A stretch of 64,000 nt of DNA from Pseudacidovorax sp. NFM-22 (GTDB lineage Bacteria; Pseudomonadota; Gammaproteobacteria; Burkholderiales; Burkholderiaceae_C). Shown piece after piece: positions 24,751 through 33,115 of this stretch; positions within the stretch are counted from its first letter, which is position 1; each line of letters opens with the position of its first letter. Where the stretch lies: positions 186,001 to 250,000 of the forward strand of contig NZ_JACBFY010000005.1 of NCBI RefSeq assembly GCF_021401245.1. Reading direction: 5' to 3'. A program made the translations under genes and the position numbers. The notes beneath the pieces were generated by a model. It had not been told where the DNA came from. It made no database searches and saw only the letters and a list, made by a program, of their open reading frames with translations.

Positions 24751-25305
24751 TCAAGGCCGGTCACCCAGACGGGCGCCGTCGATCGGCCTGCTGAGCCATT
24801 TGGCGATGTCGGTGCCCAAGGCATAGGTCACCTGGCCCACCATGCTGCAGGTGGAACGAGGCAGACCGAAGTAGATGAACATCTCCCGCTGGGCCGTGAA
24901 CTGGGCGACGGGCTTGCCGGGGCGCTCCAGCGTGCCATGGAGTTGCACGATCTTCGGCCCGCCGTACATGCCGCCTGCATTGGCCAGCAGGTCGGTGATC
25001 TCCAGCCGTAGCGTCGGTGCCCCCTCGACTGCTGGCGTCGTCGAAGGCACGGCGAACTCGTAGGGGGCCTCCAGCTGGTCCTCGATGGCTTGATGGAGGG
25101 AGGCGGGCACATCGCACCTGTCGTCGGCCTTGCTGAGTTGCAGCCCCTGCGCCGTCTTGCCGTACCCCACGGGCGGCAGGATGACGGCATTGGAAGCATT
25201 GGCGACAGGCTCAGGCGGCTCAGGGACTGCAGGCCCCCGACTCCCGCAGGCCGACAAGGCCGCACCGAAAAGAACTGCCACTGCAGCCGTTGATCGCATC
25301 GTCAT
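24751..25305 (-). CDS. Lipoprotein downstream of the TPS transporter (possible BcpO-like)
   Basis: A 184-residue protein. The ATG at 25305 (MTMRSTAAVAV) is five bases after GGAG; the ATG at 25299 is an alternative. Lipobox LSAC follows a short hydrophobic stretch, and mature residues begin CGSRGPAVPEPPEP. The mature part (LRLEITDLLANAGGMYGG, VQLHGTLERPGKPV) matches no family I recognise. It lies 23 bp downstream of the tpsB gene, same strand. Burkholderia-type CDI operons encode a small lipoprotein (BcpO) between immunity and transporter genes; here the order differs. Confidence 0.7.
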   Translation of the reverse strand: MTMRSTAAVAVLFGAALSACGSRGPAVPEPPEPVANASNAVILPPVGYGKTAQGLQLSKADDRCDVPASLHQAIEDQLEAPYEFAVPSTTPAVEGAPTLRLEITDLLANAGGMYGGPKIVQLHGTLERPGKPVAQFTAQREMFIYFGLPRSTCSMVGQVTYALGTDIAKWLSRPIDGARLGDRP

Positions 25306-25328
25306 CTTCTCTCCCTGTTTCAATCTCG

Positions 25329-27071
25329 TCAGAAGCTCACGCTGGTGCTGAACCCCACCGTGTAGCGCCCCGTCCTGAAGCCCTCGGGCTTCCACAGCGG
25401 CGCGCCGATGAAGAGGTCGTAGTTCACCTGCTGCCAGGCGCCACGCACCCCCACCGCCCTGCCCGCCAGGTGATTGCCCAGCAGGGACCGCGTGCTCGGA
25501 CCACCCACATGGCCATAGTCCACGCCCAGGTACAGCTCTGCCCCGCTCTGGCCCAGTGCCCAGCCCAGGTCGTTGCGTACCAACCAGCCCCGCTCAGCCA
25601 TCAGGCTCGATTCACCGTCGAAGCCCCGCACGCTGAAGCGCCCACCGATGGAGAAGCGGTCCTGCGGCAGCAGCGGCGTGCGATTCCACTGCGCCCGCAC
25701 CAGGCTCGTGTAGCGCAGCTTCTCATCGCCCAGCTTGAAGGGCACGTTGGCATTGACTTCGGCCGTGTAGAGACGCATGCGCGAGGTGCCTTCGTCGAAC
25801 GCTTCTTCGGGGGCTGGCTTGGCGCCGAAGGCGCCCGTGCCGCGCCGGTAGGCCAAGGTTCCTTCCAGCGTGGCTTCGCCGATGAACTCCTTGTGGTTGA
25901 CAGCGAGCTCCCAGCCACCCGTCACCCGGTGCTGAACGTCCAGCTCGGCGTCGTCCACGAAGTTGCGCGACTCCTTGCGCCAGCCGCGAAGGCTCAGCAG
26001 CGTCTTTCGATGCTGGTCACGCCAGACCATGCGCGAGAGCTTGACCTCGGCACTGTTGGTCTTGCCGGCGTAGATGTAGTCCTGCGAGTAGCCCTGCACC
26101 GTCTGGAAATACTGGCTGTTGGAGGCGGTGAAGCCCAGCATCCACCAGCCGTAGGGCAGCGAGTAATGAACCGTCTGCCCTTCTGTGCCCAGGCCATCGT
26201 CGTTCAGGAAGCGCCGGCCGATGTTGTGGTTGGCGTTGACGTAGAAGAGGTCGTTGAGGCCGAACCGGTTGTCCAGGGACGCCGTCACACCCGCCTGGTA
26301 GCGCCCTGTGGCCTCGGTGCCGCTGTCGTCCAGGCTCAAGCCCACACGCCACTTTTTGGTTTGCACGTACTTCACCACCAGATCGCTCTCGCCTGGGCTG
26401 GCACCGGGCGCCGTGGAAGGCTCGATCTGAATATCGGCTTCGGCCGTGGGCGAGCGCTTGAGGTTCTCCAGGCCCTGCTCGATGGCGCGCAGGTTCAGCA
26501 GGTCGCCTTGGCGAAGTGGGATTGCTGAAGCCAGGAAGGCACGAGTCCCAAGCAACGGCGCAGTGGAGTCCGAAGACAGACGGATCGCGGCGATGCGCCC
26601 GGGCACAAGGGTCAGGGTGAGCACGCCACCGGTGAGATCCTGCGGGCTAGCGAGGACGCGGGTTGTCGTCCAGCCGCGGGCAATAACCTCTGCCTGGGCT
26701 CGCGACAGAACCGCATTGACGCCACCAGTGCCGAGGCAGCGTCCCAGCGGGGAATCGTCCCCAGTTGCCCCGGACAGCACAGAAGGTGAAACGGCCCACT
26801 GGAACGAAGCAGCCTCGTCACCGACCAGCACCACACGATCTATTCGAAAGCATGGGGATTCGGACCCTGGAATGCGCGAGACGACAGCCGAAGCAGGTGC
26901 CTTCAGCCGCTCATCCACACGCCGTTCATTGGCCTCACGAAGCGCCCGTTCTCGCTCCTGCAGACGCTGCTGCTCGTTGAACGACTGAGGACTGGTGGGT
27001 GATTGCTGCGCGAAGGCGAGCGAAGAAATGGCGGCGCAGATGAGCACCGCCGAGCGTGACAGTTCTTTCAA
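25329..27071 (-). CDS. Two-partner secretion outer-membrane transporter (TpsB/CdiB/ShlB family)
   Basis: A 580-residue Omp85-superfamily transporter. After the signal peptide (ending SLAFAQ) comes a Gln/Arg/Glu-rich helix H1 region (QRLQERERALREANERR). POTRA domains include CFRIDRVVLVG and GGVLTLTLVPGRIAAIRL. A beta-barrel with the lid-lock-type motif FSVRGFDGESSLMAERGW and the terminal strand TVGFSTSVSF follows. It would export the TpsA/CdiA protein encoded upstream. The frame is intact, unlike that of its partner. Confidence 0.92.
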   Translation of the reverse strand: MKELSRSAVLICAAISSLAFAQQSPTSPQSFNEQQRLQERERALREANERRVDERLKAPASAVVSRIPGSESPCFRIDRVVLVGDEAASFQWAVSPSVLSGATGDDSPLGRCLGTGGVNAVLSRAQAEVIARGWTTTRVLASPQDLTGGVLTLTLVPGRIAAIRLSSDSTAPLLGTRAFLASAIPLRQGDLLNLRAIEQGLENLKRSPTAEADIQIEPSTAPGASPGESDLVVKYVQTKKWRVGLSLDDSGTEATGRYQAGVTASLDNRFGLNDLFYVNANHNIGRRFLNDDGLGTEGQTVHYSLPYGWWMLGFTASNSQYFQTVQGYSQDYIYAGKTNSAEVKLSRMVWRDQHRKTLLSLRGWRKESRNFVDDAELDVQHRVTGGWELAVNHKEFIGEATLEGTLAYRRGTGAFGAKPAPEEAFDEGTSRMRLYTAEVNANVPFKLGDEKLRYTSLVRAQWNRTPLLPQDRFSIGGRFSVRGFDGESSLMAERGWLVRNDLGWALGQSGAELYLGVDYGHVGGPSTRSLLGNHLAGRAVGVRGAWQQVNYDLFIGAPLWKPEGFRTGRYTVGFSTSVSF

Positions 27072-27270
27072 TTTCCCTCATCCCTGAGTAGCACCTCTAT
27101 TAAACATGAGATTTAAAGGAGTGCCGTTATGAGTGACTCATTCTTTATCACATAGCGAAACGTCAGATTCGCCTGAATTCGTGTAACACGTAAAGCCCTA
27201 ACACTTCCAAAATCTCGGCAACGTCCCAGTCTAGTGGAATCTATAAAATATCTTGAATAATTACCTTTAA
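27072..27270. other. AT-rich intergenic region between immunity gene and tpsB
   Basis: 199 bp clearly richer in A/T than the surrounding genome. It includes AAATTGAAAG before the tpsB start and the palindrome at its left-hand end as read from the immunity gene. No further reading frame was recognised. Confidence 0.5.
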
Positions 27271-27279
27271 TTAAAGGTA
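27262..27279. terminator. Perfect 18-bp palindrome over the distal immunity stop codon
   Basis: TACCTTTAA followed by its exact complement TTAAAGGTA, overlapping the TAA stop of the gene at 27271-27585. As RNA on the minus strand it would form a 9-bp AU-rich hairpin followed by AATTATTC. It could be a weak terminator or a processing signal between the immunity genes and tpsB. It is too A/T-rich to be a strong intrinsic terminator. Confidence 0.4.
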
Positions 27280-27585
27280 TTCGAAATTTTTTATTTTTCG
27301 AATCAGGATTTCTTTTATTAGATTTTCAACATAATCGTCTAATTCCTCCGCACGCTCGCTTGAGATTGGCTCATCCAGGAACAATTCATGGATTTCTTTG
27401 TATCCTACTTCAGGCAGGATCGAACAAAGTCGCTGGTAAAAATCTTGCTCGATTAGTCCCCATTCAGACAGGCCAGCAAGATAGCCGCGCCAAATGAGAG
27501 CAACAGCGTCAGATGAGTTGCGCCATTCGAAGTGGTGAAGAATACGATTGCGCAGTTCGTCTTCTGTCGGATGGCCGTTGATCAT
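27271..27585 (-). CDS. Candidate CDI immunity protein, copy 2
   Basis: A 104-residue acidic cytoplasmic protein, AT-rich in codon use compared with the flanking genes. It is paralogous to the gene immediately upstream: both begin MING(H/Y)P, then share EWR/SWR, IW-GYL, EWGLIE and ELF-DEP elements. Its position directly after the TpsA/CdiA 3' end is the standard place for CdiI/BcpI. No known fold is recognised. The assignment rests on position, size, composition and duplication. Confidence 0.7.
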   Translation of the reverse strand: MINGHPTEDELRNRILHHFEWRNSSDAVALIWRGYLAGLSEWGLIEQDFYQRLCSILPEVGYKEIHELFLDEPISSERAEELDDYVENLIKEILIRKIKNFEYL

Positions 27586-27627
27586 GATTTACATCTGCGA
27601 CTAAAGAAAAAACAAAAATAGCAGCTC

Positions 27628-27915
27628 TCACCGACCTTTTAAACCAATTTTGTTTTTCAAAACATCTTCCTTCTGCTCTTCGGTCACGGGTTCATCAGAA
27701 AATAATTCATAGCCCACGAAATCCAATTCTGCGTCCTCCGATATCACCAACTTCATAAGTTCACTGTATACCTTCAATTCGATCAAGCCCCATTCAAATA
27801 GCGCTCCTAAGTATCCCGTCCAAATAGCACTCACCAGCAAGCTCCCGGGTCGCCAACTTAGTTGGCGTTCCATCCTATTTTTTAATTCTTCTTGGCTTGG
27901 ATAACCATTAATCAT
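27628..27915 (-). CDS. Candidate CDI immunity protein, copy 1
   Basis: A 95-residue acidic protein starting MINGYPSQEELKNRM. Its ATG overlaps the TpsA stop (ATGA), so translation is coupled to the toxin gene as expected for CdiI. It has low G+C for this genome. A paralogue lies 42 bp downstream. Tandem immunity genes in CDI loci usually record past exchanges of toxin/immunity modules. Confidence 0.72.
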   Translation of the reverse strand: MINGYPSQEELKNRMERQLSWRPGSLLVSAIWTGYLGALFEWGLIELKVYSELMKLVISEDAELDFVGYELFSDEPVTEEQKEDVLKNKIGLKGR

Positions 27916-30036
27916 AAATTATTCCTTGATGCGGGGAACATCACCGCATCCAAATACATTCTTGCATTCGCCTTTTGGGCGGGCGTAGCTGCAAACATGT
28001 ATCCGACATTCTGGCCTGCAGCATTGGGATCACCTGGCAACAACTGTTGTCCCGCGGTCCGTAGGAATTGCCTCGCTGCTGAGTCCTCATCACCGGGAGC
28101 GCCGAACTGAACCTGCCTAAACGCTTGGTCAGCCAACCGCTTCTCTGCCTCATCGAGGCTAATTCCCTGCTCGGCAGCAAATTGCTCAGCATGAGCGTCG
28201 ATCCACTTTGTTTCTGAGGGGTGGAGTTGTCGATTATTCAGTTCAACGTTATACGCACTCGTCGCTCCTGTCGTGCCTCCTGCAATACCGCCAATGGCTG
28301 TGGCAGTCACTGCTGCCAACGCCTGCGCAACGGGAAGCGACAGATGCATTTCATCGATTGCATTTGCCAGGCGAGGCATCAATGCAGCGCTAGCACCCGC
28401 GCCAAGCGCACCCGCGACCCCACCGCTCAAAGCTCCTGCAGCCGTATGCAGCGCCACTCGATATTCCCCGCCCTCGGCCCATTTCGCAGCCTCGGCGGGA
28501 TCCGTGTCTTTCAAACTTTGGTACTTCGCCTCGGCGTAGTCTCCTATCGCCTTGGCCGCCGTCTGATTGAACTGCTGCGCAATCGCCGCTTGCGCCTGCA
28601 CATCCTTGAGGATGTTCTGCGTGTTCCAGTCCTTGACCAGCGTGCCCGTGGTGGAGTTGTCGCCTGTGCGTACAGATTGGTCGCCAGCGATTCCGCTGAT
28701 ACCTGCTCTGGTCACGCTTTGGGTGGAACTGCTCGTGCTTCCAACGCCTGCGCTTCCTCCGGGTGGCGCCGCCGACTGACCTTTCTTCGGATCCCAAGTC
28801 GGATTCGGATCGTCCTTGGTCGTGTATCCCAGGCTCAGGCTGCCATTGGCGCTGTAGCTGCTCCCACTGGACTGACTCACGTTCTGCAGATCCCGAATCG
28901 TGAGCGTGCCTCCCGTCTCGAAGCTGTTGCGCCCCTTGTCAATGGCTGCCTGGGTGCTCTCGATCACCCCACCGTTGAGGGTCGTGTCCCCCTTCACGTT
29001 CACGTCGAAGCCGCCGTCTCCCGCCTTCAGCCCCGATTGCGTGTTCGGGCTGATCGTCACCCCATTGGCCTTGGCGCCCGCCACGTTGCCGCTCACGGTA
29101 GCCACCGAACCCACACACCACGGCGGGATGCACAGACTTACGTTCAGTCCACTGTTGGACTGGCTGCTGTTGCCCACGCTCCTGGCTGTTGGCGGCGATC
29201 ACGCTACCGCTGTTGTCCAGGGTGCCGCTCACCGCAATCGTCGTGGCGGCCGTGCCGGTCTGCACGAGCTGGCCGCCTACGGTGTTGCTGATGTTCGCGG
29301 CATTGATCTGCAGTTGCCCCGCATTGAGGGTGCCGCCCGTATTGACCAGCGACTGGGCCGCGTTGGCATCGGCCGTGATCGTGAGAGTGCCGGGGGTGAC
29401 CACCTTGGCAGCGCTCGTGTCCACGTTGCCACTGGTGGCGGCCAGGCTCACATTGCTGGCACTGGTGGTGCTGTGGGAGACGTCGATGCTGCTGCCCTGC
29501 AATGCCAGGTTGGCAATGATGACTTCGGCCCGCTGGCCAGCGACTTCGACGTAGCCGTTGAGGTAGCTCGGGTTGCTGCTGGCGACCTGGTTGACGATGA
29601 CGCGCGCCGGCCCCGTGGCGAGCCAGGGGTTGCCCTGGATATAGCCGCCAAGCTGGCTCTGCACAGGCGTGCGGCTGTTGTTGAGGATGGCGCCCGGCGC
29701 ACCGACATCGAACTGGCTGTAGTGGTTGACGCTGACGCCCCCGGCCGATGGCGTGGTGATGTTGACCAAGGGCACCCCGTTGGGCGCCACCAATGTCTGG
29801 GGACGCTGCGAGGGCAGTGCCAAAGGGTTGGGCACGATCTGGGCATGCACCACAGGCAGCCAGCCGATCAATGCGAGGGCCGCGACCACCCCGCGAAGCA
29901 CCCAGGGCCGTTGCCCTTCACCGGTCCCAGCCGAAGCGCCGTTGCGGCCCTTGCCGGTGCTCGTTGCCGTTTCCTGAACCACCATGCGCTGGCCACGCAT
30001 GGCGTTGAAGATGACTCGGTGGAAATTCTTGTTCAT
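27912..30036 (-). pseudogene. TpsA/CdiA-type exoprotein, internally shortened and frameshifted
   Basis: Start MNKNFHRVIFNAMRGQRMVV is a typical extended signal peptide region (ESPR), followed by a signal ending VVHAQ and the TPS domain (LPSQRPQTLVAPNG, VNHYSQFDVGAPGAILNN). At about 29180-29184 (CAGGAGC on the coding strand) the frame changes; removing one G restores SVGNSSQSNSGLN and the rest of the protein. The 3' part has the GALSGGVAGALGAGA pre-toxin region and NVELNNRQLHPSE, a variant of the Nx(E/Q)LYN border. The corrected product is only about 707 residues, against several thousand for CdiA. The haemagglutinin-repeat region is missing and little toxin remains. Confidence 0.85.
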
Positions 30037-30280
30037 GTGCGCCCGAGCACTGGGCAAGCACATCCCTGCCCAGCGTCGCTCCCTGATTCATTGAGCGAAG
30101 AATTCTGGGCGCCGCCTTCAAAAGCGAGGCGGACTTATTCCACACCGACGACGGTTGATCGCGTCAAGCACGAACACCGACGCGCAACCGCGTCGGATCT
30201 TCAATTTCTTGCGAATTGATCAGTCAAAGCCGAAACACCAGGCACGCTGACGTCGAAGCCACGCCCGATACCGCCCCGGC
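30037..30280. other. Intergenic region upstream of tpsA with a hairpin
   Basis: 244 bp between the amidase stop and the TpsA start, both on the minus strand. It contains a perfect stem at 30177-30196 (CCGACGCG, loop CAAC, CGCGTCGG). This could end the amidase transcript, although no T-run follows. AT-richer DNA between 30200 and 30230 could carry a tpsA promoter; no clear boxes were identified. Confidence 0.4.
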
Positions 30281-31681
30281 TCAAAGCGCCGGATGCCTCC
30301 GGTGCCAATCCGTCACCTGCTGGTAGGCCCAGCCCGCGCGCACCAGCAGCGCCTCGTCGAAATGGCGCGCCACGAACTGGAAGGCGATGGGCGTGCCCGC
30401 GTCGGTGAAGCCGCCGGGCAGCGTGATCGTCGGGCTGCCGGTCATGTCGAAGGGGCAGGTGTAGCGCAGCATGGCCGACATCAGGTCTGCGTCGGTGCCG
30501 AAGGTCAGCATGCGCTCCAGCGTGGGCGAGGCCACGCCCTGGGCGGGCACCAGCAGCAGGTCGATGTCCTGGAACAGGGCGCGGACCTTGCCGCTGAAGT
30601 CGTGCCGGTGCAGCACGATCTTCTGGTAGTCGGTGCCCGTCTGCGCATGGCCCAGGTCGAGCAGGCCCGAGAGCGCGGGACCGTACATGTCCTTGCGCGC
30701 CGGATAGGTGGACTCGTGCACCACGGCGGCCTCGACGGCGCACAGCGGAAACCAGTCGGCGATGGCCTGCGTGGGATCGGGGAAGACCACCTCGCGCAGC
30801 TCGCCGCCCAGGTCGCGCACCGCGGCCAGCACGCCCGCCATGACCTGGCGGGTGGCCTCGTCGACGCCCTCGCTGTTCCAGCGCGCATCGATGCCGATGC
30901 GCAGGCCCTGCAGGCCGCGCTCCATGCCGGCCAGATAGTCCGGCACGGCCGCAAGGCTGGCGGTCGGGTCCTTCGGGTCGGCCCCGGCGATCGCGCCCAG
31001 CATCGCGCCCGCGTCGGCCGCGCTGCGGGTCATCGGCCCGATGTGGTCCAGCGTCGCGGCGAGCTCGAAGGCGCCGTAGCGGCTGACGCGACCCCAGGTG
31101 GGCTTGAGCCCCGTGAGGCCGTTGGCGGCCGAGGGGAAGCGGATCGACCCACCCGTGTCGGTGCCCAGCGAGCCGTAGCACAGGCCCGCCGCCGTGGCCA
31201 CGCCCGAGCCGCTGGACGAGGCGCCCGACCAATGGGCGGCGTTCCAGGGATTGACGGGCGGCACCACCGTCGGATGGTGATCGGCGTATGCACTCTCGGT
31301 GAGCTGCAGCTTGCCCAGGATCACGGCGCCGGCCTCACGCAGCTTGCGCACCGCCGTGCCGTCCTCGCTGGGCACGAAGTCCTGGTACAGCGTCATGCCC
31401 GCGGCCGTGGGCACGCCGGCGGTCCAGCACAGGTCCTTGACGGCGACCGGCACGCCATGCAGCGGCCCGCGGATCTCGCCGCGGCCGATCTCGGCCTCGG
31501 CCTGCCGTGCATCGGCGAGCGCCTGATCGGCCATCACGCGCACATAGCTTTGGAGTGCGCCATCCTGCGCGGCGATCCGCGCGAGCTGGGCCTCGGTGAC
31601 CTCCACCGGCGACAGCGCCTTGCGCTGGATCTGCTGGCCGACTTCGACCAGCCCGAGGTAATGCAGTTCTTGGTTGCTCAT
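30281..31681 (-). CDS. Amidase-signature family hydrolase, copy 1
   Basis: A 466-residue amidase with the Ser-cisSer-Lys triad: K82 in PVAVKDL, the cis-Ser in SGASSSGSG (about S156), and nucleophile S179 in DTGGSIRFPS. Other family signatures are TWGRVSRYGAFELAATLDHIG. It starts MSNQELHYLG with ATG overlapping the LivF stop (ATGA) and is the last gene of the amide operon, so it probably hydrolyses the imported amide in the cytoplasm. The exact substrate is unknown. Confidence 0.9.
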   Translation of the reverse strand: MSNQELHYLGLVEVGQQIQRKALSPVEVTEAQLARIAAQDGALQSYVRVMADQALADARQAEAEIGRGEIRGPLHGVPVAVKDLCWTAGVPTAAGMTLYQDFVPSEDGTAVRKLREAGAVILGKLQLTESAYADHHPTVVPPVNPWNAAHWSGASSSGSGVATAAGLCYGSLGTDTGGSIRFPSAANGLTGLKPTWGRVSRYGAFELAATLDHIGPMTRSAADAGAMLGAIAGADPKDPTASLAAVPDYLAGMERGLQGLRIGIDARWNSEGVDEATRQVMAGVLAAVRDLGGELREVVFPDPTQAIADWFPLCAVEAAVVHESTYPARKDMYGPALSGLLDLGHAQTGTDYQKIVLHRHDFSGKVRALFQDIDLLLVPAQGVASPTLERMLTFGTDADLMSAMLRYTCPFDMTGSPTITLPGGFTDAGTPIAFQFVARHFDEALLVRAGWAYQQVTDWHRRHPAL

Positions 31682-32382
31682 CCATGGACTCCTGTGTACT
31701 GACTCATGATTTCGAAATCGCCCAGGTGCTCGCGCGGCACTTCGCCGCCGATGTGGCCGCGCTTGATCACCAGCACCCGCTGCGACACGGCGGCGATGAA
31801 TTCGAGGTTCTGCTCGACCAGCACGATGGTCAGGCCCGTGCGGTCGCGCAGCGCGGCCAGCGTCTCGGCGATCTCCTCGATGATCGAAGGCTGGATGCCC
31901 TCGGTCGGCTCGTCGAGCAGCAGCAGCGTGGGCTTGCCCGCAAGGGCGCGCGCGAGTGCCAGCAGTTGCTGCTCGCCGCCGGAGAGCGAGCCGCCCGGCC
32001 GGTCGAGCAGCCGCTTGAGGCGCGGGAAGTGCTCCAGCAGCGCCTCGACCGTGTCCAGGCTGCGCTCGCCGGTCTTGACCAGGCCCATGCGCAGGTTGTC
32101 CAGGGCGCTGAGCGTGGGAAAGATCTCCCGCCCCTGCGGCACATAGGCCATGCCCAGCCGCGCGCGGGCAAAGGGCGCCAGGCGCGTGATGTCGGTGCCG
32201 TCGAAGCGCACCGTGCCCGCCGTGGGCCGGATCACGCCCATCAGCGTCTTGAGCAGCGTGGTCTTGCCCATGCCGTTGTGGCCCAGGATGCCCACCGACT
32301 CGCCGGCCGCGATGTGCAGCGCAACGTCGTTGAGCACGGGGATGGCGCCGTACCCCGCATGCAGATTCGAGACTTCGAGCAT
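31678..32382 (-). CDS. livF: Branched-chain amino acid/amide ABC transporter ATPase (LivF/UrtE type)
   Basis: A 234-residue ATPase. Walker A is GHNGMGKTT (Asn-Gly-Met variant common in LivF/UrtE), the signature LSGGEQQ and Walker B LLLLDEPTEGIQ; IIEEIAETL then EQNLEFIAAVSQRV is LivF-like. It overlaps the amidase start and lies 16 bp after the second ATPase. The neighbouring amidases suggest that the transporter carries amides or urea derivatives rather than leucine; the symbol denotes family only. Confidence 0.9.
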   Translation of the reverse strand: MLEVSNLHAGYGAIPVLNDVALHIAAGESVGILGHNGMGKTTLLKTLMGVIRPTAGTVRFDGTDITRLAPFARARLGMAYVPQGREIFPTLSALDNLRMGLVKTGERSLDTVEALLEHFPRLKRLLDRPGGSLSGGEQQLLALARALAGKPTLLLLDEPTEGIQPSIIEEIAETLAALRDRTGLTIVLVEQNLEFIAAVSQRVLVIKRGHIGGEVPREHLGDFEIMSQYTGVHG

Positions 32383-32398
32383 CGGTCCGTCTCCGCAC

Positions 32399-33115
32399 TC
32401 AGTGGGGCTTCTTGCCCAGGTAGATCTGCTGGATCAGCGGGTCGCTCATGATCCGGTCGGGCGTGTCCTCGCGGATCACGGCGCCCTGGTGCAGTACCGT
32501 GACCTTGCGCGCGATCATGCGGATGAAGTTCATGTCGTGTTCCACCACCACCAGCGCATGCTGGCGGTTGATCTCCAGGATCAGTTCGGCCGTGCGGGCC
32601 ACCTCGGCATCGCTCATGCCCGCGGCCGGCTCGTCCAGCAGGATCAGCGGCGGATCAGCCGCGATCACCACGCCGATCTCCACCCACTGGCGCAGGCCGT
32701 GCGCCAGCAGGCCGGCCTGCACGTCACGGTAGGCCGACATGCCCACGCGCTCCAGCGTCTCGCGCGTGATGCGCTCGGCCTGCATGCTGCTGTTGAGCCG
32801 CCGGGCCGACAGCCAGACGTTCTCCCACACCGTCAGCCCGTTGAAGAGGCTGGGTACCTGCGTCTTGATGCCGATGCCCAGGCGCCCCGGCTCGTGCGGC
32901 TGCATGCGCGAGATGTCCTGGCCGCGGAACAGGATCTGGCCCGAGGTGGGCTTGACCTGTCCGGTCAGCAGCTTGAAGAAGGTGCTCTTGCCAGCACCGT
33001 TGGGACCGATCACGCAGCGCAGCTCGTTCTCGGCCAGGGTGAAGTTCACGTCGCGCGTCGCATGCACGCCGCCGAAGCGCACGTTGAGGTCGCGGGTCTC
33101 GATCAACGGCGTCAT
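32399..33115 (-). CDS. livG: Branched-chain amino acid/amide ABC transporter ATPase (LivG/UrtD type)
   Basis: A 238-residue ATPase starting MTPLIETRDLNVRFGG. Walker A is GPNGAGKST. In place of the usual signature it has LAHGLRQWVEIG, the degenerate motif seen in UrtD/LivG-like proteins, and Walker B is LILLDEPAAGMSD. The switch His is in VVEHDMNFI. The ATG overlaps the LivM stop (ATGA). The UrtD-like features support a urea/amide-type transporter. Confidence 0.9.
   Translation of the reverse strand: MTPLIETRDLNVRFGGVHATRDVNFTLAENELRCVIGPNGAGKSTFFKLLTGQVKPTSGQILFRGQDISRMQPHEPGRLGIGIKTQVPSLFNGLTVWENVWLSARRLNSSMQAERITRETLERVGMSAYRDVQAGLLAHGLRQWVEIGVVIAADPPLILLDEPAAGMSDAEVARTAELILEINRQHALVVVEHDMNFIRMIARKVTVLHQGAVIREDTPDRIMSDPLIQQIYLGKKPH

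Noticed and set aside
28221-30219. Open frames on the plus strand opposite the TpsA gene
   Set aside because: The minus strand encodes ESPR, TPS and pre-toxin motifs; the plus-strand frames show no recognisable features.
30281-32398. A single 705-residue fusion of ATPase and amidase
   Set aside because: The upstream half of that frame is out of frame with LivF; the real amidase starts at 31681 and overlaps the LivF stop by ATGA.
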